Source: JAVVFH01 sp032250585 (GTDB lineage Bacteria > Pseudomonadota > Gammaproteobacteria > Xanthomonadales > SZUA-36). Taken from it: DNA of 25,498 nt. Of the stretch, positions 13,988 through 20,688 are shown in pieces. A program made the translations under genes and the position numbers. Each line of letters begins with the position of its first letter. Within the stretch, counting starts at the first letter, position 1. The notes under the pieces were generated by a model that saw only the letters and a program-made list of their open reading frames with translations, searched no databases and was not told the origin of the DNA. The stretch lies in assembly GCA_032250585.1 (NCBI GenBank), contig JAVVFH010000022.1, positions 1 through 25,498 of the forward strand, written 5' to 3'.

Positions 13988-14302
13988 TCAGATCTTCAGC
14001 CGCTCCACCGGCACCCCGCCGACCAGATGCGAATCGACGATTTCATCGATGTCGTGCTCGTCGATGAAGGTGTACCAGACGCCTTCCGGATAAACGACGC
14101 AAACCGGTCCTTCCTCGCAACGGTCCAGGCAACCGGACTGGTTGACCCGCACTTTGCCCGGGCCCGCCATGCCCAGTTTCTTGACCCGCTGCTTGGCGTA
14201 GTCGCGCAGGCCGGCCGAACCGCAGCGGTTGCAGGAAGGGCGATCCGCGTTCGGACCGCGGTCGTTGACGCAAAAGAAGATGTGTCTTTCGTAGTAACTC
14301 AT
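13988..14302 (-). CDS. Thioredoxin-like 2Fe-2S ferredoxin domain protein
   Basis: This 104-residue protein matches the stand-alone (2Fe-2S) ferredoxin family with a thioredoxin-like fold. It starts MSYYERHIFFCVNDR; C11 and the later cysteines in PSCNRCGSAGL, SGCLDRCEEGPVCVVYPEGV supply the cluster ligands (family pattern C-x10-15-C, then C-x3-C). The tail ends with the usual WYTFIDEHDIDEIVDSHLVGG. It likely carries electrons to an unidentified partner. It follows the DUF481 gene by 37 bases on the minus strand, separated by a small hairpin. Confidence 0.88.
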   Translation of the reverse strand: MSYYERHIFFCVNDRGPNADRPSCNRCGSAGLRDYAKQRVKKLGMAGPGKVRVNQSGCLDRCEEGPVCVVYPEGVWYTFIDEHDIDEIVDSHLVGGVPVERLKI

Positions 14303-14311
14303 CAGGGGACC

Positions 14312-14329
14312 GGGGGTGCAGTCACCCCC
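14312..14329. other. Short hairpin between the DUF481 and ferredoxin genes
   Basis: GGGGGTG and CACCCCC enclose a 4-base loop in the 37-base gap. No T-tract follows, so it is more likely an RNA-processing or stability element than a terminator. Confidence 0.35.
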
Positions 14330-14339
14330 ATCAGGGATT

Positions 14340-15065
14340 TCAGAAATTGTACACGAGGTTGGTCGTGAACTGGGTGTCGGTGTCGTCCTTGCCGGGCGGT
14401 GGGTTGCTGTTGTACCGGTACTGGAAGGCCAGCTTCACGGCAAATCTCGAGTTGATCGCCACGTTCAGGCTGGTGTCGTTCTGGAAGTATGTGTTGTCAC
14501 TGCCCGATTCGACCAGGCTCAGGTTGGCGATTTCGGAGTTCGCGCTGATGGTCCAGCGGTAATCGAGGCGCCCGCGAAAAATGACGTTTTCTTCGCTCTC
14601 GCCGGTCGTGGCATCTTCCTCCGTACGGTAACCGATACCCGTCTCGCCCAACAGGAAATGGCGTTCGTCATGAATCAACTCACGACCGTAACCCACGGCC
14701 ACCGTGCTCACGGGATCGAAACCGGCGAACTTGTCGGATTCGTGGCGGAAAGATCCGAACCAATAGCTCTTTTCGCTGAACTTGTAATCGCTCTGTGCGC
14801 CGACGGTCCAGCGCTGCGCGTCGGTGTTGCCGTCTTGCTCGGACCGCTGGGCGGCGGCGTTCAGAGTATAACGCCACTTTTCCTTTTCATAAATGAACTC
14901 CAGGCCGAGGTTCAGGGATTCGGTATCGGTATTGCCTCCGGTTTTAACGAAACCGAACTCGCCAGTGCCGTGCCAGCCTGCGGGTGAATCGTCCTGGGCG
15001 TTGATCTGGCCGGTCGCCAGAATCAGGCTGATAGTCAGCAGCGTTTTTGCGGTTCTGTGGAACAT
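14340..15065 (-). CDS. DUF481 family (YdiY-like) outer-membrane beta-barrel protein
   Basis: This 241-residue protein opens with a signal peptide (hydrophobic LLTISLILATGQ, predicted cleavage after INAQ at about residue 24). The mature part begins WHGTGEFGFVKTGGNTDTES, the hallmark of DUF481 (YdiY). It then shows alternating aromatic/polar beta-strands (KWRYTLNAAAQRSEQD, YKFSEKSYWFGSFRHESD, RLDYRWTISANSEIANL) and ends in a C-terminal phenylalanine after a strand (TTNLVYNF), typical of Bam-inserted outer-membrane proteins. The 'K.GNT...S' N-terminal motif and length agree with the family. Its cargo or role is unknown. A perfect TATAAT lies upstream. Confidence 0.88.
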   Translation of the reverse strand: MFHRTAKTLLTISLILATGQINAQDDSPAGWHGTGEFGFVKTGGNTDTESLNLGLEFIYEKEKWRYTLNAAAQRSEQDGNTDAQRWTVGAQSDYKFSEKSYWFGSFRHESDKFAGFDPVSTVAVGYGRELIHDERHFLLGETGIGYRTEEDATTGESEENVIFRGRLDYRWTISANSEIANLSLVESGSDNTYFQNDTSLNVAINSRFAVKLAFQYRYNSNPPPGKDDTDTQFTTNLVYNF

Positions 15066-15131
15066 TATTCAACTCTCTCTTTTGCATTTCAGAGCTTTGG
15101 ATTGATGTTCTGGCTGGTAAATCGACGCGGG

Positions 15132-15137
15132 ATTATA
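15132..15137 (-). promoter_or_regulatory. Likely -10 element of the DUF481 gene
   Basis: A perfect TATAAT on the minus strand lies 67 bases upstream of the ATG at 15065. No strong -35 hexamer was found at 16-18 bases; a CAATAC occupies the 17-base position. Confidence 0.5.
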
Positions 15138-15237
15138 CTGCAAACACAAGCGCCGTATTGATATCCCCTGGCTCCGTAACCAGATTGTGATTGTGGGCGT
15201 TCATTTAAAGACCCTGGCGCCGCCGTGCAGGACGGAT

Positions 15238-15879
15238 ATGGAAAGAAGCTATTCGAAGCTCGACCGGATTATCGCCACAGTAGACGCCGCATTACGCCTG
15301 TCGACCGGCGCGGCCCCCGCTGCCCGGCGTGCCAACCCCGGCCGGGAACTCGAACCAGTCGAACTGGATGAACGGGACAACCGTCACGTGGCGGGGCTGA
15401 TGCGAATCAACCACAGCGGCGAAATCTGCGCCCAGGCCCTCTACGCAGGGCAGGCCGCGACCGCGCACGACGATGCGACCCGCGAAGCGATGAAACAGGC
15501 CGCCGAGGAGGAAATCGATCACCTGTCCTGGTGCGAAGATCGGTTGAAGGAACTCGGCAGCCACCCGAGCCTGCTGAATCCGTTGTGGTACGCCGGTTCG
15601 TTCGCGATCGGCGCCGTCGCGGGCCTGGCAGGCGACGCCTGGAGCCTGGGTTTTGTAAAAGAAACCGAAACGCAGGTCGAGGCGCACCTTCAGGACCACA
15701 TCGAGCGGCTGCCGGGTGCCGACGCGCGCAGCCAGGCCATCCTCGACCAGATGAAAGAAGACGAAGCCCGGCACGCGGAGATGGCCGAGCAGGCGGGGGC
15801 GCGGGATCTACCGGCACCGGTGCGGCGCGCGATGGCATTCAGCGCCGGGATCATGAAGGCGCTGGCTTACCGCATCTGA
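15238..15879 (+). CDS. coq7: Coq7-type ubiquinone C6 hydroxylase (di-iron)
   Basis: This 213-residue protein belongs to the Coq7 family, di-iron enzymes that hydroxylate C6 of 2-polyprenyl-3-methyl-6-methoxy-benzoquinol in ubiquinone synthesis. Visible motifs are GLMRINHSGEICAQALYAGQ (first glutamate ligand), EEEIDHLSWCEDRL (E-x2-H), LGFVKETETQVEAHLQDHI and MKEDEARHAEMAEQAGA (second E-x2-H). The ATG at 15238 (MERSYSKLDR) has AGGA about 6 bases upstream; the frame remains open to 15187 but without homology. Its stop is only 3 bases from the converging stop of the next minus-strand gene, so no terminator separates them. Coq7 usually replaces UbiF in lineages that lack it. Confidence 0.94.
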   Translation: MERSYSKLDRIIATVDAALRLSTGAAPAARRANPGRELEPVELDERDNRHVAGLMRINHSGEICAQALYAGQAATAHDDATREAMKQAAEEEIDHLSWCEDRLKELGSHPSLLNPLWYAGSFAIGAVAGLAGDAWSLGFVKETETQVEAHLQDHIERLPGADARSQAILDQMKEDEARHAEMAEQAGARDLPAPVRRAMAFSAGIMKALAYRI

Positions 15880-15882
15880 GGT

Positions 15883-16626
15883 TCAATCCGCGTGCGAGCG
15901 GATGGCTTGGCGCAGTTCGTCGAGGGTCCTGAAGTCCGCTACCCTGGCGGCGGGGTCCTGCGGATGACGCCAGTCGATATTCCAGTCAGCCAGACTGCTG
16001 GAGCCCGCCAGTGGAAAGTCGGTGTCGGCATAATCCACCACGCCGGACAAGCGCATGGCGGACTGCTGCATGTCGCCCGGGGGCCCGGCATGGAACCGGA
16101 ACCGCAGATCGAAACGGCGTCGTGATTCACCAGCTGGAGCGATCTGCCCGCGCACGGCCCAGGGCGCCAGGAACCCGCCCGCCGCATCACCGGTGTCCAG
16201 GTGGATGTGGTTGATCTCGTCTTTGACGGCGACATCCATCGGCGCCGTGACCACGGCCGGCCCGCCAGGCGCTGCTCGCTCGAGCAGCAGCAGGACCAAC
16301 TGCATCATCAGGGCCGGGGCGTCCAGCGAGGCGCCTGCCTCACTTTGCTCGCCGTCGAACCCTCTGCTCAGCAGCGCCCGGCCGCCAACCAGAACGGACT
16401 CACCTTTTTCCGTGGCACCGTGCGCTTCCAGCTGCGAGCGAACCATCAGATCACCGCAATGGCAGCGGAACAGCTCCCAGTTCGCATGGTAACCGTCACC
16501 CGGAAACTCGATGTCGAGGCGCACGCGCGACGGATCGGCCCAACGGGTTTCCGGCGCAAGCTCGGCCGCGGCGGTCAGCCACAACAGCAAGGCGAGTGCC
16601 GCTGCACACATCGATCGCGCGTTCAT
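15883..16626 (-). CDS. Predicted exported protein of unknown function, last in the trp operon
   Basis: This 247-residue protein overlaps the trpC stop by ATGA, so it is translated with trpC. It has a clear signal peptide (MNARSMCAAALALLLWLTAA, cleavage near AAA-EL at about 21). The mature protein carries a C-x-C pair (FRCHCGDL, C55 and C57), two conserved-looking segments (LDIEFPGDGYHANWELF and DYADTDFPLAGSSSLADWNIDW) and no membrane segment. I do not recognise the family. The frame is open further upstream, but that extension overlaps trpC and lacks signal character, so the ATG at 16626 is chosen. Its placement with trpEGDC may be incidental. A periplasmic role, perhaps using the C-x-C pair for metal or disulfide, is only a guess. 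Confidence 0.75.
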   Translation of the reverse strand: MNARSMCAAALALLLWLTAAAELAPETRWADPSRVRLDIEFPGDGYHANWELFRCHCGDLMVRSQLEAHGATEKGESVLVGGRALLSRGFDGEQSEAGASLDAPALMMQLVLLLLERAAPGGPAVVTAPMDVAVKDEINHIHLDTGDAAGGFLAPWAVRGQIAPAGESRRRFDLRFRFHAGPPGDMQQSAMRLSGVVDYADTDFPLAGSSSLADWNIDWRHPQDPAARVADFRTLDELRQAIRSHAD

Positions 16627-17432
16627 GACGCGCCCACCTCGAAAAACAGGCGGCGCAGTGCCGCGCCAGGGTCTGGCTCGCGCATAAAGGCCTCGCCCAC
16701 CAGGAACGCGTTGATGTCGGCTTCCTGCAGGCGCCGAACGTCCGCGCGATCGTGAATGCCGCTTTCGGTCACCAGCGTACGGTCGCCCGGCAGCAGCGGG
16801 CGCAGGCACTCCGAGGCGCCCAGGTCGGTGGTGAAGCTATGCAAGTCGCGGTTGTTCACACCCACCAGGCTCGCCCGGGTCGCCAGCGCCGATTCCAATT
16901 CGGTTTCATCGTGCACCTCGACCAGCACGTCGAGACCGGTTTCGCGCGCCAAACCCTCCAGGTCCTGCAATTGACCGGCCGACAAGGCGGCCACGATCAG
17001 CAGGATGCAGTCGGCCCCCAGCACGCGGGTTTCGTATACCTGCCAGGGATCGACGATGAAGTCTTTGCGCAGCACCGGCAGCGCGCAGGCCGCGCGCGCC
17101 GCACGCAGGCAGTCCGGCGAGCCCTGGAAATACTGCTCGTCGGTGAGGACGGAGAGACAGGCGGCCCCGGCACGCTCATAAGCCTCGGCGATGCCGGCGG
17201 GATGGAAATCCTCACGAATCACGCCGGCACTGGGCGAGGCTTTCTTGATCTCCGCGATGACGGCGGGGCCCGTGGCCGCCAGCGTCTTGATGCGACCGGT
17301 GAATCCACGCGCCGGCGGGCAATCGGCCGCCATCGCGGACAGCTTTGCCTGGCTGTCGCGGTAGCGGCGCGCGGCGACCTCTTGCTTCTTGGTCTCCAGA
17401 ATGCGCTTCAGTATGGAAGGAATTTCCGCCAT
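16623..17432 (-). CDS. trpC: Indole-3-glycerol phosphate synthase TrpC
   Basis: This 269-residue monofunctional (betaalpha)8 enzyme closes the indole ring from CdRP in tryptophan synthesis. It has ILKRILETKKQEVAARR at the start, AEIKKASPSAGVIREDF (E61 and K63 region; the usual SPSKG reads SPSAG), VLTDEQYFQGS, LRKDFIVDPWQVYE, VEVHDETELE and LVTESGIHDRADV. ATG 17432 (MAEIPSIL) is preferred over an in-frame extension to 17618, which overlaps trpD. The gap to trpD is 23 bases with no clear Shine-Dalgarno. It lacks a fused TrpF domain, unlike E. coli. Confidence 0.95.
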   Translation of the reverse strand: MAEIPSILKRILETKKQEVAARRYRDSQAKLSAMAADCPPARGFTGRIKTLAATGPAVIAEIKKASPSAGVIREDFHPAGIAEAYERAGAACLSVLTDEQYFQGSPDCLRAARAACALPVLRKDFIVDPWQVYETRVLGADCILLIVAALSAGQLQDLEGLARETGLDVLVEVHDETELESALATRASLVGVNNRDLHSFTTDLGASECLRPLLPGDRTLVTESGIHDRADVRRLQEADINAFLVGEAFMREPDPGAALRRLFFEVGAS

Positions 17433-17455
17433 CGGCTTAGTGTGCCCCGTCACTA

Positions 17456-18484
17456 TCAGAGCCCCGAAGTGTACGCGGCCAACGCCTGCAGCCGCTGCCA
17501 GGGCGCGCCGGTCTCGAGCTGGCGCATAGCTTCCGCCACGCCCTGCCCGATGGTCGGCTGCCGATCGGCGACGTACAGCGCCGCGCCCGCGTTCAGCGCG
17601 ATGATCCCGCGCGCACAATCGGCGCGATCACCGGGCTCACCCGACAAGGCGGCACGAACCAGCTCCAGCGATTCCTGCGCATTTGCAACCGTCAGGCCAT
17701 CCAGGTTCATGCGCGGGCGGCCGAAATCCCCGGGCTCGATGTCGTATTCGCTGATCTTTCCGTCCCGTGCCTCGGCGACATGGGTCGGCGCCGCCGTGCT
17801 GATCTCGTCCAGTCCATCCCGGGAATGCACCACCATGACGTGCTCCGCACCGAGGCGGTCCAGCACTTCGGCCATCGGGCGGCACAGGCTGGCAGCGTAA
17901 ACACCCACCAACTGGCGCTTGACACCGGCCGGATTCGTCATTGGCCCGAGGATGTTGAACAGCGTGCGCAACCCCAGCTCCCGGCGCGGGCCTATCGCGT
18001 GGCGCATGGCGGTATGGTGTCCGGGCGCGAACATGAACCCGATGCCGATCTGGCGCACGCAGTCGGCCACCTGCGCGGGCGTCAAATCGAGCCTGACACC
18101 TGCCGCTTCCAGAAGGTCCGCGCTGCCCGAACTGGAGGACACCGAACGATTGCCGTGTTTCGCCACCTGCGCGCCGCCGGCAGCCGCGACGAAGGCCGTG
18201 GCCGTCGAAACATTGAACAGCTTGGCGCCGTCGCCACCGGTACCGACGATATCGACGAGGTGAGAGCCCTGGAGTTCAACGCGCGTGGCCAATTCGCGCA
18301 TCACCATGACCGCCGCGGTGATTTCGTCCACGCTTTCGCCTTTCATGCGCAGACCCAGCAATAAGGCACCCGTCTGGGCGTCGCTGCTCTCGCCCTCCAT
18401 GATCTGCTGCATCACGACCCGCATTTGCGCCAGGTCCAGGTCCTGCCCCTCGGCGATCAATGCTATGGCTTGCTTGATGTCCAT
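17456..18484 (-). CDS. trpD: Anthranilate phosphoribosyltransferase TrpD
   Basis: This 342-residue protein transfers phosphoribose from PRPP to anthranilate. The family marks are the VDIVGTGGDGAKLFNVSTATAFV PRPP loop (about residues 82-104), KHGNRSVSSSSGSADLLEAAG, FMFAPGHHTAMRHAIGPRRELGLRT, FNILGPMTNP and VVHSRDGLDEI. It is unfused, so trpG and trpD are separate, which is the common arrangement outside enterics. It starts 16 bases after the trpG stop, and a G-rich stretch before the ATG can serve as ribosome-binding site. Confidence 0.97.
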   Translation of the reverse strand: MDIKQAIALIAEGQDLDLAQMRVVMQQIMEGESSDAQTGALLLGLRMKGESVDEITAAVMVMRELATRVELQGSHLVDIVGTGGDGAKLFNVSTATAFVAAAGGAQVAKHGNRSVSSSSGSADLLEAAGVRLDLTPAQVADCVRQIGIGFMFAPGHHTAMRHAIGPRRELGLRTLFNILGPMTNPAGVKRQLVGVYAASLCRPMAEVLDRLGAEHVMVVHSRDGLDEISTAAPTHVAEARDGKISEYDIEPGDFGRPRMNLDGLTVANAQESLELVRAALSGEPGDRADCARGIIALNAGAALYVADRQPTIGQGVAEAMRQLETGAPWQRLQALAAYTSGL

Positions 18485-18500
18485 CGTCCGCCCCGCTGCC

Positions 18501-19088
18501 TCAGTAGCGCATGCTTACCGACCGGAGAAAATTCCGCAACAGGTCGTGGCCGCTGGTGGTGAGGATGGACTCCGGGTGAAACTGCACGCCCTGCACGTCG
18601 TGTTTAGCGTGCCGTAAACCCATGATTTCGTGCCCGCCTTCGTATTCCGTCCAGGCCATCACACCGAGGCACTCGGGCATGGATTCCGCTTCCAGAATCA
18701 GGGAATGGTAACGCGTGGCCTCGAAGGGTTGCGGCAGCCCGGCGAACACGCCCTGGCTGCGGTGATAGATCATCGACGTTTTGCCGTGCATGATGCGGTC
18801 TGCGCGCACGACCTTCGCGCCGAAGGCCTGCCCGATGCACTGGTGACCGAGACAGACCCCGAGTATCGGCACCGACGGCGCCAGCGCGCGCACCAGTTCG
18901 ACACAGATGCCCGCCTCGTCCGGCGTGCAGGGACCCGGCGATATGACGATGCCCTCCGGCTCCAGATCGGCTACCTGCCGGACACTGACTTCGTCGTTGC
19001 GGACCGTCTCTACCCGTGCCCCGAGTTCGCCCAGGTACTGCACCAGGTTGTAGGTGAACGAGTCGTAATTATCGATCATGAGGATCAT
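18501..19088 (-). CDS. trpG: Anthranilate synthase glutaminase subunit TrpG
   Basis: This 195-residue class-I glutamine amidotransferase supplies ammonia to TrpE. Motifs visible are IDNYDSFTYNLVQYLGELG at the N-terminus, VISPGPCTPDEAGIC, the nucleophile elbow GVCLGHQCIGQAFGA, and the HPES dyad (GVQFHPESILTTSGHDLLRNFL). The family also includes PabA; TrpG is preferred because it lies between trpE and trpD. It may serve both pathways if no separate pabA exists, which cannot be seen here. The start at ATG 19088 is one of two close ATGs (MILMIDNYD). The gap from trpE is 39 bases. Confidence 0.94.
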   Translation of the reverse strand: MILMIDNYDSFTYNLVQYLGELGARVETVRNDEVSVRQVADLEPEGIVISPGPCTPDEAGICVELVRALAPSVPILGVCLGHQCIGQAFGAKVVRADRIMHGKTSMIYHRSQGVFAGLPQPFEATRYHSLILEAESMPECLGVMAWTEYEGGHEIMGLRHAKHDVQGVQFHPESILTTSGHDLLRNFLRSVSMRY

Positions 19089-19127
19089 GTCATCGCTTCC
19101 TGCGCCAGGCCGGCGCTCGCGTGCAGA

Positions 19128-20600
19128 TTAAAGCCCGGTGGCGGCGCTGTTGACGGCCGCCATCAGCGCGCGTCCCTTGTTCATGGTTTCTTCCCACTCC
19201 TGGTTCGGGTCCGAATCCGCCACGATGCCGGCGCCCGCCTGCACGTGCAACATGCCGTCCTTGATGACGGCGGTGCGGATCGCGATGGCGAGATCGGTGT
19301 CGTCGTGCCAGCTGATGTAGCCCACCGCCCCGGCGTAGACATTGCGCCGCACAGGCTCCAGTTCGTTGATGATCTCCATGGCGCGGATCTTCGGCGCGCC
19401 CGACAGCGTGCCGGCAGGGAAGGAGGCGCGGATCGCGTCGACGGCTGCCAGGCCGTCGGCCAATTCTGCTTCGACCTGCGAGACGATGTGCATGACGTGT
19501 GAATAGCGCTCGATCACCATGTTGTCGGTGACCTTGACTGTGCCCGTCCGGGCTACCCGGCCCGCGTCGTTACGGCCGAGATCGATCAGCATCAGGTGTT
19601 CGGCGCGCTCCTTCGGATCGTTCAGCAACTCCTGCTCCAGCCTGTGATCTTCCTGCGGGTTCTCGCCCCGGTGGCGCGTGCCGGCGATCGGACGCAGCGT
19701 CATCTTGCGATTCTGCACGCGCACCAGCACCTCGGGCGAGGAGCCTACGATCTGCGCATCACCGAGATCGATGAAAAACATGTAGGGCGAAGGATTCAGG
19801 GCACGCAGCGCACGGTAGACATCCAGCGGCCGCGCGACAAAAGGAACGCTCATGCGCTGCGAGAGAACGACCTGAAAAATGTCTCCGGAGAGAATGTATT
19901 CCTTGCTTTTTTTTACCGCTTCTACGAAATCCTCGCGGCTGAAACCGAATTCAAAAACCTGTCCGGCGACGGGCTCGGCAGCCAGCGGCTCGCCGTAGGC
20001 GGGCCCACCTTCCCGCAAGCGCTGCACCAGTTGGTCCAACCGGCCCTGCGCATCGTTCCAGGCGTCGGGCCGCGACGGGTCGATGTTGACGATCAGGTAG
20101 AGCCGGCCCGCCAGGTTGTCGAAAACGGCGACTTCCTCCGACAGCAGCAGCACCATGTCGGCGGTGTTCAGCTCATCCGGCTTCGCATCGTCGATCAGCC
20201 GGGGTTCGAAGCGCTGAACCATTTCATAACCGAGGTAACCGACCAGCCCGCCCGTGAAAACGGGCAGTTCCTCGAGCCGCGGAACACGAAATTGCGCCTG
20301 CAAGCGGGCAACGTACTCAAGCGGGTCGCCAACTTCCTGTTCGCGCACGCCTTTGCCACTCTCGAAAGTGGTCATCCGGGTCCCGGTCAGGGCGTAGCGC
20401 CGCCGGCAGGGCAGCCCGATGAAGGAATAACGGCCCCAGGTTTCCCCGCCCTCGACCGACTCCAGCAGGTAGGTGTCAGGCCCGTCCGCCAGCTTGAGGT
20501 AAACGGACAGGGGCGTGTCCAGGTCGGCCAGCACCGATCGGTACACCGGGATGCGGTTGTAACCATCGGTCTTGAGTTGTTCAAAAACGTCCCTGTCCAC
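19128..20600 (-). CDS. trpE: Anthranilate synthase component I TrpE
   Basis: This 490-residue protein makes anthranilate from chorismate with TrpG. The N-terminal regulatory domain has TYLLESVEGGETWGRYSFIG, including the LLES tryptophan-feedback element. The chorismate-binding C-terminal half has GDIFQVVLSQRMSVPF, NPSPYMFFIDLGDAQIVGSSPEVLVR, LRPIAGTRHRGE, LLNDPKERAEHLMLIDLGRNDAGRV, ASFPAGTLSGAPKIRAMEII and AGAGIVADSDPNQEWEE. The start is GTG at 20600; an upstream ATG at 20610 is out of frame. No trp leader peptide with tandem Trp codons or attenuator was seen upstream. It heads the minus-strand trpE-G-D-C unit. Confidence 0.96.
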   Translation of the reverse strand: MDRDVFEQLKTDGYNRIPVYRSVLADLDTPLSVYLKLADGPDTYLLESVEGGETWGRYSFIGLPCRRRYALTGTRMTTFESGKGVREQEVGDPLEYVARLQAQFRVPRLEELPVFTGGLVGYLGYEMVQRFEPRLIDDAKPDELNTADMVLLLSEEVAVFDNLAGRLYLIVNIDPSRPDAWNDAQGRLDQLVQRLREGGPAYGEPLAAEPVAGQVFEFGFSREDFVEAVKKSKEYILSGDIFQVVLSQRMSVPFVARPLDVYRALRALNPSPYMFFIDLGDAQIVGSSPEVLVRVQNRKMTLRPIAGTRHRGENPQEDHRLEQELLNDPKERAEHLMLIDLGRNDAGRVARTGTVKVTDNMVIERYSHVMHIVSQVEAELADGLAAVDAIRASFPAGTLSGAPKIRAMEIINELEPVRRNVYAGAVGYISWHDDTDLAIAIRTAVIKDGMLHVQAGAGIVADSDPNQEWEETMNKGRALMAAVNSAATGL

Positions 20601-20672
20601 GGCTGTTCATTCCTGCATCTGCTAAGAGCGTAGTTTCCAGTGTACCAGCAAGGCTTCGGGATTTTACCTATT

Positions 20673-20688
20673 GCGCCGCCAGCGGCGC
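20673..20688. other. Hairpin just after the pdsS stop
   Basis: GCGCCGC and GCGGCGC are separated by 2 bases directly downstream of the pdsS stop, in the 88-base gap before trpE. The strand lacks a T-tract, so this is at most a weak terminator. A possible extended -10 (TGGTACACT, minus strand, about 20639-20647) for trpE lies just downstream. Confidence 0.35.

Noticed and set aside
16627..16809. Extended N-terminus of the exported protein downstream of trpC
   Set aside because: It lies entirely within trpC in another frame and is an Arg/Pro/Gly-rich shadow; the signal peptide begins at the ATG at 16626.
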